Assembly: GCA_964057225.1 (NCBI GenBank)
Contig: OZ059900.1
Coordinates: 17,127,638-17,191,637, forward strand
DNA from: Auanema rhodensis
Taxonomy: Eukaryota > Nematoda > Chromadorea > Rhabditida > Rhabditidae
Length of the DNA stretch: 64,000 nt
Reading direction: 5' to 3'
Position 1 is the stretch's first letter; every line of letters begins with the position of its first letter. The notes under the pieces were generated by a model. It worked only from the letters and a program-made list of their open reading frames with translations. It had not been told where the DNA came from and did no database searches. Below, piece after piece: positions 52,201 through 64,000 of this stretch. The position numbers were made by a program, and so were the translations under genes.

Positions 52201-55069
52201 TGAAACCTAGCTCAAAATTGTTCCTACAACGTCTAGTTCCACTTTCACGACAAAAAAACAGGGGTTAGAAAATTAAGGAAATTAGCATATTCTGAGGGCA
52301 CGCCCTTTATGGCTAATATTGATTAAATCGATTTTTGTTCATATGAGTCGTCAAATGCAACGAATTTCAGCGTGTTACATACTAAAATGAAGCATTTCAC
52401 ATGCTGAACACTAGAAAAATACAAAAACACAGTATTTCCCATGAGAAATATTTTATTATGCTGGAAAACCAGTTTTTGGAAATTTCGCTGTAAACAAGGT
52501 TTTGACTTACGATTTCATGTGTTCAAACTCATGCAATGTCAATGAAACCTAGCTCAAAATTGTTCGTACAACGTCTGGTTCCACTTTCACGACAAAAAAA
52601 CAGGGGTTAGAAAATTAAGGAAATTAGCATATTCTGAGGGCACGCCCCTTATGGCTAATATTGATTAAATCGATTTTTGTTCATATGAGTCGTCAAATGC
52701 AACGAATTTCAGCGTGTTACATACTAAAATGAAGCATTTTACATGCTGAACACTAGAAAAATACAAAAACACAGTATTTCCCATGAGAAATATTTTATTA
52801 TGCTGGAAAACCAGTTTTTGGAAATTTCGCTGTAAACAAGGTTTTGACTTACGATTTCATGTGTTCAAACTCATGCAATGTCAATGAAACCTAGCTCAAA
52901 ATTGTTCGTACAACGTCTAGTTCCACTTTCACGACAAAAAAACAGGGGTTAGAAAATTAAGGAAATTAGCATATTCTGAGGGCACGCCCCCTTATGGCTA
53001 ATATTGATTAAATCGATTTTTGTTCATATGAGTCGTCAAATGCAACGAATTTCAGCGTGTTACATACTAAAATGAAGCATTTTACATGCTGAACACTAGA
53101 AAAATACAAAAACACAGTAATACCCATGAGAAATATTTTATTATGCTGGAAAACCAGTTTTTGGAAATTTCGCTGTAAACAAGGTTTTGACTTACGATTT
53201 CATGTGTTTAAACTCATGCAATGTCAATGAAACCTAGCTCAAAATTGTTAATACAATGTCTAGTTCCACTTTCACGACAAAAAAACAGGGGTTAGAAAAT
53301 TAAGGAAATTAGCATATTCTGAGGGCACGCCCTTTATGGCTAATATTGATTAAATCGATTTTTGTTCATATGAGTCGTCAAATGCAACGAATTTCAGCGT
53401 GTTACATACTAAAATGAAGCATTTTACATGCTGAACACTAGAAAAATACAAAAACACAGTATTTCCCATGAGAAATATTTTATTATGCTGGAAAACCAGT
53501 TTTTGGAAATTTCGCTGTAAACAAGGTTTTGACTTACGATTTCATGTGTTCAAACTCATGCAATGTCAATGAAACCTAGCTCAAAATTGTTCGTACAACG
53601 TCTAGTTCCACTTTCACGACAAAAAAACAGGGGTTAGAAAATTAAGGAAATTAGCATATTCTGAGGGCACGCCCCCTTATGGCTAATATTGATTAAATCG
53701 ATTTTTGTTCATATGAGTCGTCAAATGCAACGAATTTCAGCGTGTTACATACTAAAATGAAGCATTTTACATGCTGAACACTAGAAAAATACAAAAACAC
53801 AGTAATACCCATGAGAAATATTTTATTATGCTGGAAAACCAGTTTTTGGAAATTTCGCTGTAAACAAGGTTTTGACTTACGATTTCATGTGTTTAAACTC
53901 ATGCAATGTCAATGAAACCTAGCTCAAAATTGTTAATACAATGTCTAGTTCCACTTTCACGACAAAAAAACAGGGGTTAGAAAATTAAGGAAATTAGCAT
54001 ATTCTGAGGGCACGCCCTTTATGGCTAATATTGATTAAATCGATTTTTGTTCATATGAGTCGTCAAATGCAACGAATTTCAGCGTGTTACATACTAAAAT
54101 GAAGCATTTTACATGCTGAACACTAGAAAAATACAAAAACACAGTATTTCCCATGAGAAATATTTTATTATGCTGGAAAACCAGTTTTTGGAAATTTCGC
54201 TGTAAACAAGGTTTTGACTTACGATTTCATGTGTTCAAACTCATGCAATGTCAATGAAACCTAGCTCAAAATTGTTCGTACAACGTCTAGTTCCACTTTC
54301 ACGACTAAAAAACAGGGGTTAGAAAATTAAGGAAATTAGCATATTCTGAGGGCACGCCCCTTATGGCTAATATTGATTAAATCGATTTTTGTTCATATGA
54401 GTCGTCAAATGCAACGAATTTCAGCGTGTTACATACTAAAATAAAGCATTTTACATGCTGAACACTAGAAAAATACAAAAACACAGTATTTCCCATGAGA
54501 AATATTTTATTATGCTGGAAAACCAGTTTTTGGAAATTTCGCTGTAAACAAGGTTTTGACTTACGATTTCATGTGTTCAAACTCATGCAATGTCAATGAA
54601 ACCTAGCTCAAAATTGTTCGTACAACGTCTAGTTCCACTTTCACGACAAAAAAACAGGGGTTAGAAAATTAAGGAAATTAGCATATTCTGAGGGCACGCC
54701 CCTTATGGCTAATATTGATTAAATCGATTTTTGTTCATATGAGTCGTCAAATGCAACGAATTTCAGCGTGTTACATACTAAAATGAAGCATTTTACATGC
54801 TGAACACTAGAAAAATACAAAAACACAGTATTTCCCATGAGAAATATTTTATTATGCTGGAAAACCAGTTTTTGGAAATTTCGCTGTAAACAAGGTTTTG
54901 ACTTACGATTTCATGTGTTCAAACTCATGCAATGTCAATGAAACCCAGCTCAAAATTGTTCGTACAACGTCTAGTTCCACTTTCACGACAAAAAAACAGG
55001 GGTTAGAAAATTAAGGAAATTAGCATATTCTGAGGGCACGCCCCTTATGGCTAATATTGATTAAATCGA
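49254..55069. repeat. Large higher-order block, left copy (M145-M161)
   Basis: The order is consensus; t117+a118; a243; consensus; a243; a148 C-type C3T; a243; t117+a118; C-type C3T; c67+g246; C5; a104+a106 t193 AA-type C3T; C5; a104+a106 t193 AA-type C3T; t263; a58; c219. It matches 55412-62253 apart from a two-monomer insertion and the a58/c219 arrangement at the right end. GTTTAAAC sites are at 53206 and 53891. A dimer [C5; t193 AA-type] is doubled inside it (52674-54043). Confidence 0.88.
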
Positions 55070-55411
55070 TTTTTGTTCATATGAGTCGTCAAATGCAACG
55101 AATTTCAGCGTGTTACATACTAAAAAGAAGCATTTTACATGCTGAACACTAGAAAAATACAAAAACACAGTATTTCCCATGAGAAATATTTTATTATGCT
55201 GGAAAACCAGTTTTTGGAAATTTCGCTGTAAACAAGGTTTTGACTTACGATTTCATGTGTTCAAACTCATGCAATGTCAATGAAACCTAGCTCAAAATTG
55301 TTCCTACAACGTCTAGTTCCACTTTCACGACAAAAAAACAGGGGTTAGAAAATTAAGGAAATTAGCATATTCTGAGGGCACGCCCTTTATGGCTAATATT
55401 GATTAAATCGA
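55070..55411. repeat. Junction monomer M162, C-type C3T
   Basis: This single C-type C3T copy with a private AAAAGAAG separates the left and right large blocks. It is the likely junction of the duplication, or the remains of a block edge. Confidence 0.8.
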
Positions 55412-58400
55412 TTTTTGTTCATATGAGTCGTCAAATGCAACGAATTTCAGCGTGTTACATACTAAAATGAAGCATTTTACATGCTGAACACTAGAAAAAT
55501 ACAAAAACACAGTATTTCCCATGAGAAATATTTTATTATGCTGGAAAACCAGTTTTTGGAAATTTCGCTGTAAACAAGGTTTTGACTTACGATTTCATGT
55601 GTTCAAACTCATGCAATGTCAATGAAACCTAGCTCAAAATTGTTCGTACAACGTCTAGTTCCACTTTCACGACAAAAAAACAGGGGTTAGAAAATTAAGG
55701 AAATTAGCATATTCTGAGGGCACGCCCCTTATGGCTAATATTGATTAAATCGATTTTTGTTCATATGAGTCGTCAAATGCAACGAATTTCAGCGTGTTAC
55801 ATACTAAAATGAAGCATTTTACATGCTGAACACTAGAAAAATACAAAAACACAGTATTTCCCATGAGAATAATTTTATTATGCTGGAAAACCAGTTTTTG
55901 GAAATTTCGCTGTAAACAAGGTTTTGACTTACGATTTCATGTGTTCAAACTCATGCAATGTCAATGAAACCTAGCTCAAAATTGTTCGTACAACGTCTAG
56001 TTCCACTTTCACGACAAAAAAACAGGGGTTAGAAAATTAAGGAAATTAGCATATTCTGAGGGCACGCCCCTTATGGCTAATATTGATTAAATCGATTTTT
56101 GTTCATATGAGTCGTCAAATGCAACGAATTTCAGCGTGTTACATACTAAAATGAAGCATTTTACATGCTGAACACTAGAAAAATACAAAAACACAGTATT
56201 TCCCATGAGAAATATTTTATTATGCTGGAAAACCAGTTTTTGGAAATTTCGCTGTAAACAAGGTTTTGACTTACGATTTCATGTGTTCAAACTCATGCAA
56301 TGTCAATGAAACCTAGCTCAAAATTGTTCGTACAACGACTAGTTCCACTTTCACGACAAAAAAACAGGGGTTAGAAAATTAAGGAAATTAGCATATTCTG
56401 AGGGCACGCCCCTTATGGCTAATATTGATTAAATCGATTTTTGTTCATATGAGTCGTCAAATGCAACGAATTTCAGCGTGTTACATACTAAAATGAAGCA
56501 TTTTACATGCTGAACACTAGAAAAATACAAAAACACAGTATTTCCCATGAGAAATATTTTATTATGCTGGAAAACCAGTTTTTGGAAATTTCGCTGTAAA
56601 CAAGGTTTTGACTTACGATTTCATGTGTTCAAACTCATGCAATGTCAATGAAACCTAGCTCAAAATTGTTCGTACAACGTCTAGTTCCACTTTCACGACA
56701 AAAAAACAGGGGTTAGAAAATTAAGGAAATTAGCATATTCTGAGGGCACGCCCCTTATGGCTAATATTGATTAAATCGATTTTTGTTCATATGAGTCGTC
56801 AAATGCAACGAATTTCAGCGTGTTACATACTAAAATGAAGCATTTTACATGCTGAACACTAGAAAAATACAAAAACACAGTATTTCCCATGAGAAATATT
56901 TTATTATGCTGGAAAACCAGTTTTTGGAAATTTCGCTGTAAACAAGGTTTTGACTTACGATTTCATGTGTTCAAACTCATGCAATGTCAATGAAACCTAG
57001 CTCAAAATTGTTCGTACAACGACTAGTTCCACTTTCACGACAAAAAAACAGGGGTTAGAAAATTAAGGAAATTAGCATATTCTGAGGGCACGCCCCTTAT
57101 GGCTAATATTGATTAAATCGATTTTTGTTCATATGAGTCGTCAAATGCAACGAATTTCAGCGTGTTACATACTAAAATGAAGCATTTTACATGCTGAACA
57201 CTAGAAAAATACAAAAACACAGTATTTCCCATGAGAAATATTTTATTATGCTGGAAAACCAGTTTTTGAAAATTTCGCTGTAAACAAGGTTTTGACTTAC
57301 GATTTCATGTGTTCAAACTCATGCAATGTCAATGAAACCTAGCTCAAAATTGTTCCTACAACGTCTAGTTCCACTTTTACGACAAAAAAACAGGGGTTAG
57401 AAAATTAAGGAAATTAGCATATTCTGAGGGCACGCCCTTTATGGCTAATATTGATTAAATCGATTTTTGTTCATATGAGTCGTCAAATGCAACGAATTTC
57501 AGCGTGTTACATACTAAAATGAAGCATTTTACATGCTGAACACTAGAAAAATACAAAAACACAGTATTTCCCATGAGAAATATTTTATTATGCTGGAAAA
57601 CCAGTTTTTGGAAATTTCGCTGTAAACAAGGTTTTGACTTACGATTTCATGTGTTCAAACTCATGCAATGTCAATGAAACCTAGCTCAAAATTGTTCGTA
57701 CAACGACTAGTTCCACTTTCACGACAAAAAAACAGGGGTTAGAAAATTAAGGAAATTAGCATATTCTGAGGGCACGCCCCTTATGGCTAATATTGATTAA
57801 ATCGATTTTTGTTCATATGAGTCGTCAAATGCAACGAATTTCAGCGTGTTACATACTAAAATGAAGCATTTTACATGCTGAACACTAGAAAAATACAAAA
57901 ACACAGTATTTCCCATGAGAAATATTTTATTATGCTGGAAAACCAGTTTTTGAAAATTTCGCTGTAAACAAGGTTTTGACTTACGATTTCATGTGTTCAA
58001 ACTCATGCAATGTCAATGAAACCTAGCTCAAAATTGTTCCTACAACGTCTAGTTCCACTTTCACGACAAAAAAACAGGGGTTAGAAAATTAAGGAAATTA
58101 GCATATTCTGAGGGCACGCCCTTTATGGCTAATATTGATTAAATCGATTTTTGTTCATATGAGTCGTCAAATGCAACGAATTTCAGCGTGTTACATACTA
58201 AAATGAAGCATTTTACATGCTGAACACTAGAAAAATACAAAAACACAGTATTTCCCATGAGAAATATTTTATTATGCTGGAAAACCAGTTTTTGGAAATT
58301 TCGCTGTAAACAAGGTTTTGACTTACGATTTCATGTGTTCAAACTCATGCAATGTCAATGAAACCTAGCTCAAAATTGTTCGTACAACGTCTAGTTCCAC

Positions 58401-61400
58401 TTTCACGACAAAAAAACAGGGGTTAGAAAATTAAGGAAATTAGCATATTCTGAGGGCACGCCCCTTATGGCTAATATTGATTAAATCGATTTTTGTTCAT
58501 ATGAGTCGTCAAATGCAACGAATTTCAGCGTGTTACATACTAAAATGAAGCATTTTACATGCTGAACACTAGAAAAATACAAAAACACAGTATTTCCCAT
58601 GAGAATAATTTTATTATGCTGGAAAACCAGTTTTTGGAAATTTCGCTGTAAACAAGGTTTTGACTTACGATTTCATGTGTTCAAACTCATGCAATGTCAA
58701 TGAAACCTAGCTCAAAATTGTTCGTACAACGTCTAGTTCCACTTTCACGACAAAAAAACAGGGGTTAGAAAATTAAGGAAATTAGCATATTCTGAGGGCA
58801 CGCCCCTTATGGCTAATATTGATTAAATCGATTTTTGTTCATATGAGTCGTCAAATGCAACGAATTTCAGCGTGTTACATACTAAAATGAAGCATTTTAC
58901 ATGCTGAACACTAGAAAAATACAAAAACACAGTATTTCCCATGAGAAATATTTTATTATGCTGGAAAACCAGTTTTTGGAAATTTCGCTGTAAACAAGGT
59001 TTTGACTTACGATTTCATGTGTTCAAACTCATGCAATGTCAATGAAACCTAGCTCAAAATTGTTCCTACAACGTCTAGTTCCACTTTCACGACAAAAAAA
59101 CAGGGGTTAGAAAATTAAGGAAATTAGCATATTCTGAGGGCACGCCCTTTATGGCTAATATTGATTAAATCGATTTTTGTTCATATGAGTCGTCAAATGC
59201 AACGAATTTCAGCGTGTTACATACTAAAATGAAGCATTTCACATGCTGAACACTAGAAAAATACAAAAACACAGTATTTCCCATGAGAAATATTTTATTA
59301 TGCTGGAAAACCAGTTTTTGGAAATTTCGCTGTAAACAAGGTTTTGACTTACGATTTCATGTGTTCAAACTCATGCAATGTCAATGAAACCTAGCTCAAA
59401 ATTGTTCGTACAACGTCTGGTTCCACTTTCACGACAAAAAAACAGGGGTTAGAAAATTAAGGAAATTAGCATATTCTGAGGGCACGCCCCTTATGGCTAA
59501 TATTGATTAAATCGATTTTTGTTCATATGAGTCGTCAAATGCAACGAATTTCAGCGTGTTACATACTAAAATGAAGCATTTTACATGCTGAACACTAGAA
59601 AAATACAAAAACACAGTATTTCCCATGAGAAATATTTTATTATGCTGGAAAACCAGTTTTTGGAAATTTCGCTGTAAACAAGGTTTTGACTTACGATTTC
59701 ATGTGTTCAAACTCATGCAATGTCAATGAAACCTAGCTCAAAATTGTTCGTACAACGTCTAGTTCCACTTTCACGACAAAAAAACAGGGGTTAGAAAATT
59801 AAGGAAATTAGCATATTCTGAGGGCACGCCCCCTTATGGCTAATATTGATTAAATCGATTTTTGTTCATATGAGTCGTCAAATGCAACGAATTTCAGCGT
59901 GTTACATACTAAAATGAAGCATTTTACATGCTGAACACTAGAAAAATACAAAAACACAGTAATACCCATGAGAAATATTTTATTATGCTGGAAAACCAGT
60001 TTTTGGAAATTTCGCTGTAAACAAGGTTTTGACTTACGATTTCATGTGTTTAAACTCATGCAATGTCAATGAAACCTAGCTCAAAATTGTTAATACAATG
60101 TCTAGTTCCACTTTCACGACAAAAAAACAGGGGTTAGAAAATTAAGGAAATTAGCATATTCTGAGGGCACGCCCTTTATGGCTAATATTGATTAAATCGA
60201 TTTTTGTTCATATGAGTCGTCAAATGCAACGAATTTCAGCGTGTTACATACTAAAATGAAGCATTTTACATGCTGAACACTAGAAAAATACAAAAACACA
60301 GTATTTCCCATGAGAAATATTTTATTATGCTGGAAAACCAGTTTTTGGAAATTTCGCTGTAAACAAGGTTTTGACTTACGATTTCATGTGTTCAAACTCA
60401 TGCAATGTCAATGAAACCTAGCTCAAAATTGTTCGTACAACGTCTAGTTCCACTTTCACGACAAAAAAACAGGGGTTAGAAAATTAAGGAAATTAGCATA
60501 TTCTGAGGGCACGCCCCCTTATGGCTAATATTGATTAAATCGATTTTTGTTCATATGAGTCGTCAAATGCAACGAATTTCAGCGTGTTACATACTAAAAT
60601 GAAGCATTTTACATGCTGAACACTAGAAAAATACAAAAACACAGTAATACCCATGAGAAATATTTTATTATGCTGGAAAACCAGTTTTTGGAAATTTCGC
60701 TGTAAACAAGGTTTTGACTTACGATTTCATGTGTTTAAACTCATGCAATGTCAATGAAACCTAGCTCAAAATTGTTAATACAATGTCTAGTTCCACTTTC
60801 ACGACAAAAAAACAGGGGTTAGAAAATTAAGGAAATTAGCATATTCTGAGGGCACGCCCTTTATGGCTAATATTGATTAAATCGATTTTTGTTCATATGA
60901 GTCGTCAAATGCAACGAATTTCAGCGTGTTACATACTAAAATGAAGCATTTTACATGCTGAACACTAGAAAAATACAAAAACACAGTATTTCCCATGAGA
61001 AATATTTTATTATGCTGGAAAACCAGTTTTTGGAAATTTCGCTGTAAACAAGGTTTTGACTTACGATTTCATGTGTTCAAACTCATGCAATGTCAATGAA
61101 ACCTAGCTCAAAATTGTTCGTACAACGTCTAGTTCCACTTTCACGACTAAAAAACAGGGGTTAGAAAATTAAGGAAATTAGCATATTCTGAGGGCACGCC
61201 CCTTATGGCTAATATTGATTAAATCGATTTTTGTTCATATGAGTCGTCAAATGCAACGAATTTCAGCGTGTTACATACTAAAATGAAGCATTTTACATGC
61301 TGAACACTAGAAAAATACAAAAACACAGTATTTCCCATGAGAAATATTTTATTATGCTGGAAAACCAGTTTTTGGAAATTTCGCTGTAAACAAGGTTTTG

Positions 61401-62253
61401 ACTTACGATTTCATGTGTTCAAACTCATGCAATGTCAATGAAACCCAGCTCAAAATTGTTCGTACAACGTCTAGTTCCACTTTCACGACAAAAAAACAGG
61501 GGTTAGAAAATTAAGGAAATTAGCATATTCTGAGGGCACGCCCCTTATGGCTAATATTGATTAAATCGATTTTTGTTCATATGAGTCGTCAAATGCAACG
61601 AATTTCAGCGTGTTACATACTAAAATAAAGCATTTTACATGCTGAACACTAGAAAAATACAAAAACACAGTATTTCCCATGAGAAATATTTTATTATGCT
61701 GGAAAACCAGTTTTTGGAAATTTCGCTGTAAACAAGGTTTTGACTTACGATTTCATGTGTTCAAACTCATGCAATGTCAATGAAACCTAGCTCAAAATTG
61801 TTCGTACAACGTCTAGTTCCACTTTCACGACAAAAAAACAGGGGTTAGAAAATTAAGGAAATTAGCATATTCTGAGGGCACGCCCCTTATGGCTAATATT
61901 GATTAAATCGATTTTTGTTCATATGAGTCGTCAAATGCAACGAATTTCAGCGTGTTACATACTAAAATGAAGCATTTTACATGCTGAACACTAGAAAAAT
62001 ACAAAAACACAGTATTTCCCATGAGAAATATTTTATTATGCTGGAAAACCAGTTTTTGGAAATTTCGCTGTAAACAAGGTTTTGACTTACGATTTCATGT
62101 GTTCAAACTCATGCAATGTCAATGAAACCCAGCTCAAAATTGTTCGTACAACGTCTAGTTCCACTTTCACGACAAAAAAACAGGGGTTAGAAAATTAAGG
62201 AAATTAGCATATTCTGAGGGCACGCCCCTTATGGCTAATATTGATTAAATCGA
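55412..62253. repeat. Large higher-order block, right copy (M163-M182)
   Basis: M163-M169 match M145-M151 at +18 monomers. Then two extra copies (a148 C-type C3T at 57806; consensus at 58148) intervene, and M172-M179 match M152-M159 at +20 monomers (6842 bp). The right end reads c219; a58; c219 instead of a58; c219. M168 has a private t257. GTTTAAAC sites are at 60048 and 60733. The shared fine structure, including the doubled [C5; t193 AA-type] dimer, shows that the dimer duplication came first. Confidence 0.88.
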
Positions 62254-63963
62254 TTTTTGTTCATATGAGTCGTCAAATGCAACGAATTTCAGCGTGTTAC
62301 ATACTAAAATGAAGCATTTTACATGCTGAACACTAGAAAAATACAAAAACACAGTATTTCCCATGAGAAATATTTTATTATGCTGGAAAACCAGTTTTTG
62401 GAAATTTCGCTGTAAACAAGGTTTTGACTTACGATTTCATGTGTTCAAACTCATGCAATGTCAATGAAACCTAGCTCAAAATTGTTCGTACAACGTCTAG
62501 TTCCACTTTCACGACAAAAAAACAGGGGTTAGAAAATTAAGGAAATTAGCATATTCTGAGGGCACGCCCCTTATGGCTAATATTGATTAAATCGATTTTT
62601 GTTCATATGAGTCGTCAAATGCAACGAATTTCAGCGTGTTACATACTAAAATGAAGCATTTTACATGCTGAACACTAGAAAAATACAAAAACACAGTATT
62701 TCCCATGAGAAATATTTTATTATGCTGGAAAACCAGTTTTTGAAAATTTCGCTGTAAACAAGGTTTTGACTTACGATTTCATGTGTTCAAACTCATGCAA
62801 TGTCAATGAAACCTAGCTCAAAATTGTTCCTACAACGTCTAGTTCCACTTTCACGACAAAAAAACAGGGGTTAGAAAATTAAGGAAATTAGCATATTCTG
62901 AGGGCACGCCCTTTATGGCTAATATTGATTAAATCGATTTTTGTTCATATGAGTCGTCAAATGCAACGAATTTCAGCGTGTTACATACTAAAATGAAGCA
63001 TTTTACATGCTGAACACTAGAAAAATACAAAAACACAGTATTTCCCATGAGAAATATTTTATTATGCTGGAAAACCAGTTTTTGAAAATTTCGCTGTAAA
63101 CAAGGTTTTGACTTACGATTTCATGTGTTCAAACTCATGCAATGTCAATGAAACCTAGCTCAAAATTGTTCCTACAACGTCTAGTTCCACTTTCACGACA
63201 AAAAAACAGGGGTTAGAAAATTAAGGAAATTAGCATATTCTGAGGGCACGCCCCTTATGGCTAATATTGATTAAATCGATTTTTGTTCATATGAGTCGTC
63301 AAATGCAACGAATTTCAGCGTGTTACATACTAAAATGAAGCATTTTACATGCTGAACACTAGAAAAATACAAAAACACAGTATTTCCCATGAGAAATATT
63401 TTATTATGCTGGAAAACCAGTTTTTGGAAATTTCGCTGTAAACAAGGTTTTGACTTACGATTTCATGTGTTCAAACTCATGCAATGTCAATGAAACCTAG
63501 CTCAAAATTGTTCCTACAACGTCTAGTTCCACTTTCACGACAAAAAAACAGGGGTTAGAAAATTAAGGAAATTAGCATATTCTGAGGGCACGCCCTTTAT
63601 GGCTAATATTGATTAAATCGATTTTTGTTCATATGAGTCGTCAAATGCAACGAATTTCAGCGTGTTACATACTAAAATGAAGCATTTCACATGCTGAACA
63701 CTAGAAAAATACAAAAACACAGTATTTCCCATGAGAAATATTTTATTATGCTGGAAAACCAGTTTTTGGAAATTTCGCTGTAAACAAGGTTTTGACTTAC
63801 GATTTCATGTGTTCAAACTCATGCAATGTCAATGAAACCTAGCTCAAAATTGTTCGTACAACGTCTAGTTCCACTTTCACGACAAAAAAACAGGGGTTAG
63901 AAAATTAAGGAAATTAGCATATTCTGAGGGCACGCCCCTTATGGCTAATATTGATTAAATCGA
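62254..63963. repeat. Array block M183-M187
   Basis: The order is consensus; a148 C-type C3T; a148 C-type with C4 (62938); C-type C3T; c67 G-type. The last three resemble the trimer found elsewhere, except that the a148 copy lacks a153. Confidence 0.87.
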
Positions 63964-64000
63964 TTTTTGTTCATATGAGTCGTCAAATGCAACGAATTTC
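63964..64000. repeat. Partial monomer at the window edge (M188)
   Basis: The first 37 bases of a further monomer are cut by the window end. The array evidently continues. Confidence 0.98.

Larger units (their letters stand above)
1..64000. repeat. Satellite DNA array, 342-bp monomer, 187 full copies
   Basis: The same unit of about 342 bp recurs without interruption from the first base to the last, always in one orientation. Boundaries fall at 1, 343, 685, 1027, 1369, 1712 and so on to 63964. The sum 187 x 342 plus nine one-base C gains, one A gain and one A loss reproduces the final boundary exactly. GC of the consensus is about 34% (116 of 342 by hand count). Copies differ from consensus by at most about 8 bases, so the array is well homogenised. 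Stop codons occur in all three plus frames (e.g. monomer positions 13, 57, 74). The longest stop-free stretch per consensus monomer on the minus strand is about 64 codons, so no coding gene is supported. Long homogeneous head-to-tail arrays of this size are typical of eukaryotic heterochromatin. The family name, the species and the chromosomal position cannot be read from the sequence. Confidence 0.99.

Noticed and set aside
1-64000. CRISPR array
   Set aside because: Repeats are about 342 bp and directly contiguous, with no unique spacers of regular length and no cas genes.
1-64000. Protein-coding tandem repeat, since 342 is divisible by three
   Set aside because: All three plus frames have stops in every consensus monomer. 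The best minus frame is open only about 64 codons, with an ATG giving roughly 39 residues, and C5 copies shift the frame.
1-64000. Primate alpha satellite dimer (2 x 171 bp)
   Set aside because: The two halves are not recognisably homologous and the sequence does not resemble alpha satellite as I know it.
1-64000. rDNA or 5S gene cluster
   Set aside because: No rRNA-like conserved block and no internal pol III box pattern; the unit is AT-rich throughout.
1-64000. Assignment to a named grass satellite (e.g. the 340-380 bp Triticeae families)
   Set aside because: Length is similar but I could not match any motif with confidence, so no family name is given.
1-64000. LTR or other transposon internal repeats
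   Set aside because: No terminal repeats, target-site duplications, primer-binding site or polyprotein remnants; the pattern is a simple tandem.

Overview
The whole window is one tandem satellite DNA array. Every base belongs to a monomer of about 342 bp, repeated head to tail in one orientation: 187 complete copies plus a 37-bp partial copy at the right edge. I see no gene, RNA gene, transposon, inversion or unique spacer, and the array leaves the window on both sides. The consensus monomer is about 34% GC. By my reading copies differ from it by no more than about 8 substitutions (roughly 2.3%). Length changes are limited to nine copies with one extra C (343 bp), one with an extra A (343 bp) and one with a missing A (341 bp); with these, all 187 copies sum exactly to the right-hand boundary at 63963. 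This is heterochromatin of a eukaryote. Monomer length (about two nucleosomes), AT richness and several CAAAA motifs fit a flowering plant, but that is an inference, and I could not match the monomer to a named family. Centromeric, subtelomeric and interstitial positions are all possible.

Conventions: monomer position 1 is window base 1, and monomers are M1 to M187. The main diagnostic site is position 235. 'G-type' copies read TTCGTAC (about 116), 'C-type' read TTCCTAC (about 58) and 'AA-type' read TTAATACAATG (13). Linked markers are: g48 (TACGTA), c67 (TTTCAC), a104+a106 (TAATACC), t117+a118 (GAATAA), a148 alone or a148+a153 (TTGAAAAT[T/A]TC), t193 (GTTTAAAC), c219, a243 (ACTAGT), g246, t257, t263, and the C tract at 314-317 (C4, C3T or C5).

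The order of these variants gives a patchy higher-order structure. Bases 1-5475 hold no C-type monomer and carry a 3-mer repeat. Bases 4792-7185 recur at 18814-21207, exactly 41 monomers away. A 4-mer is doubled at 7870-10605. A 3-mer is doubled at three places (20182-22233, 33521-35572, 42072-44123). 27706-30783 recurs at 35915-38991, and 31468-33520 recurs at 38308-40360. The right quarter is an imperfect duplication of a block of about 18-20 monomers (49254-55069 and 55412-62253). Several pairs lie 20 monomers (about 6.84 kb) apart, suggesting an emerging 20-mer higher-order unit on top of older 2-, 3- and 4-mers.

Nothing here encodes a product. The interest lies in the record of unequal exchange and gene conversion: identical neighbours, recombinant monomers, clustered multi-base variants and a hairpin-borne length polymorphism.
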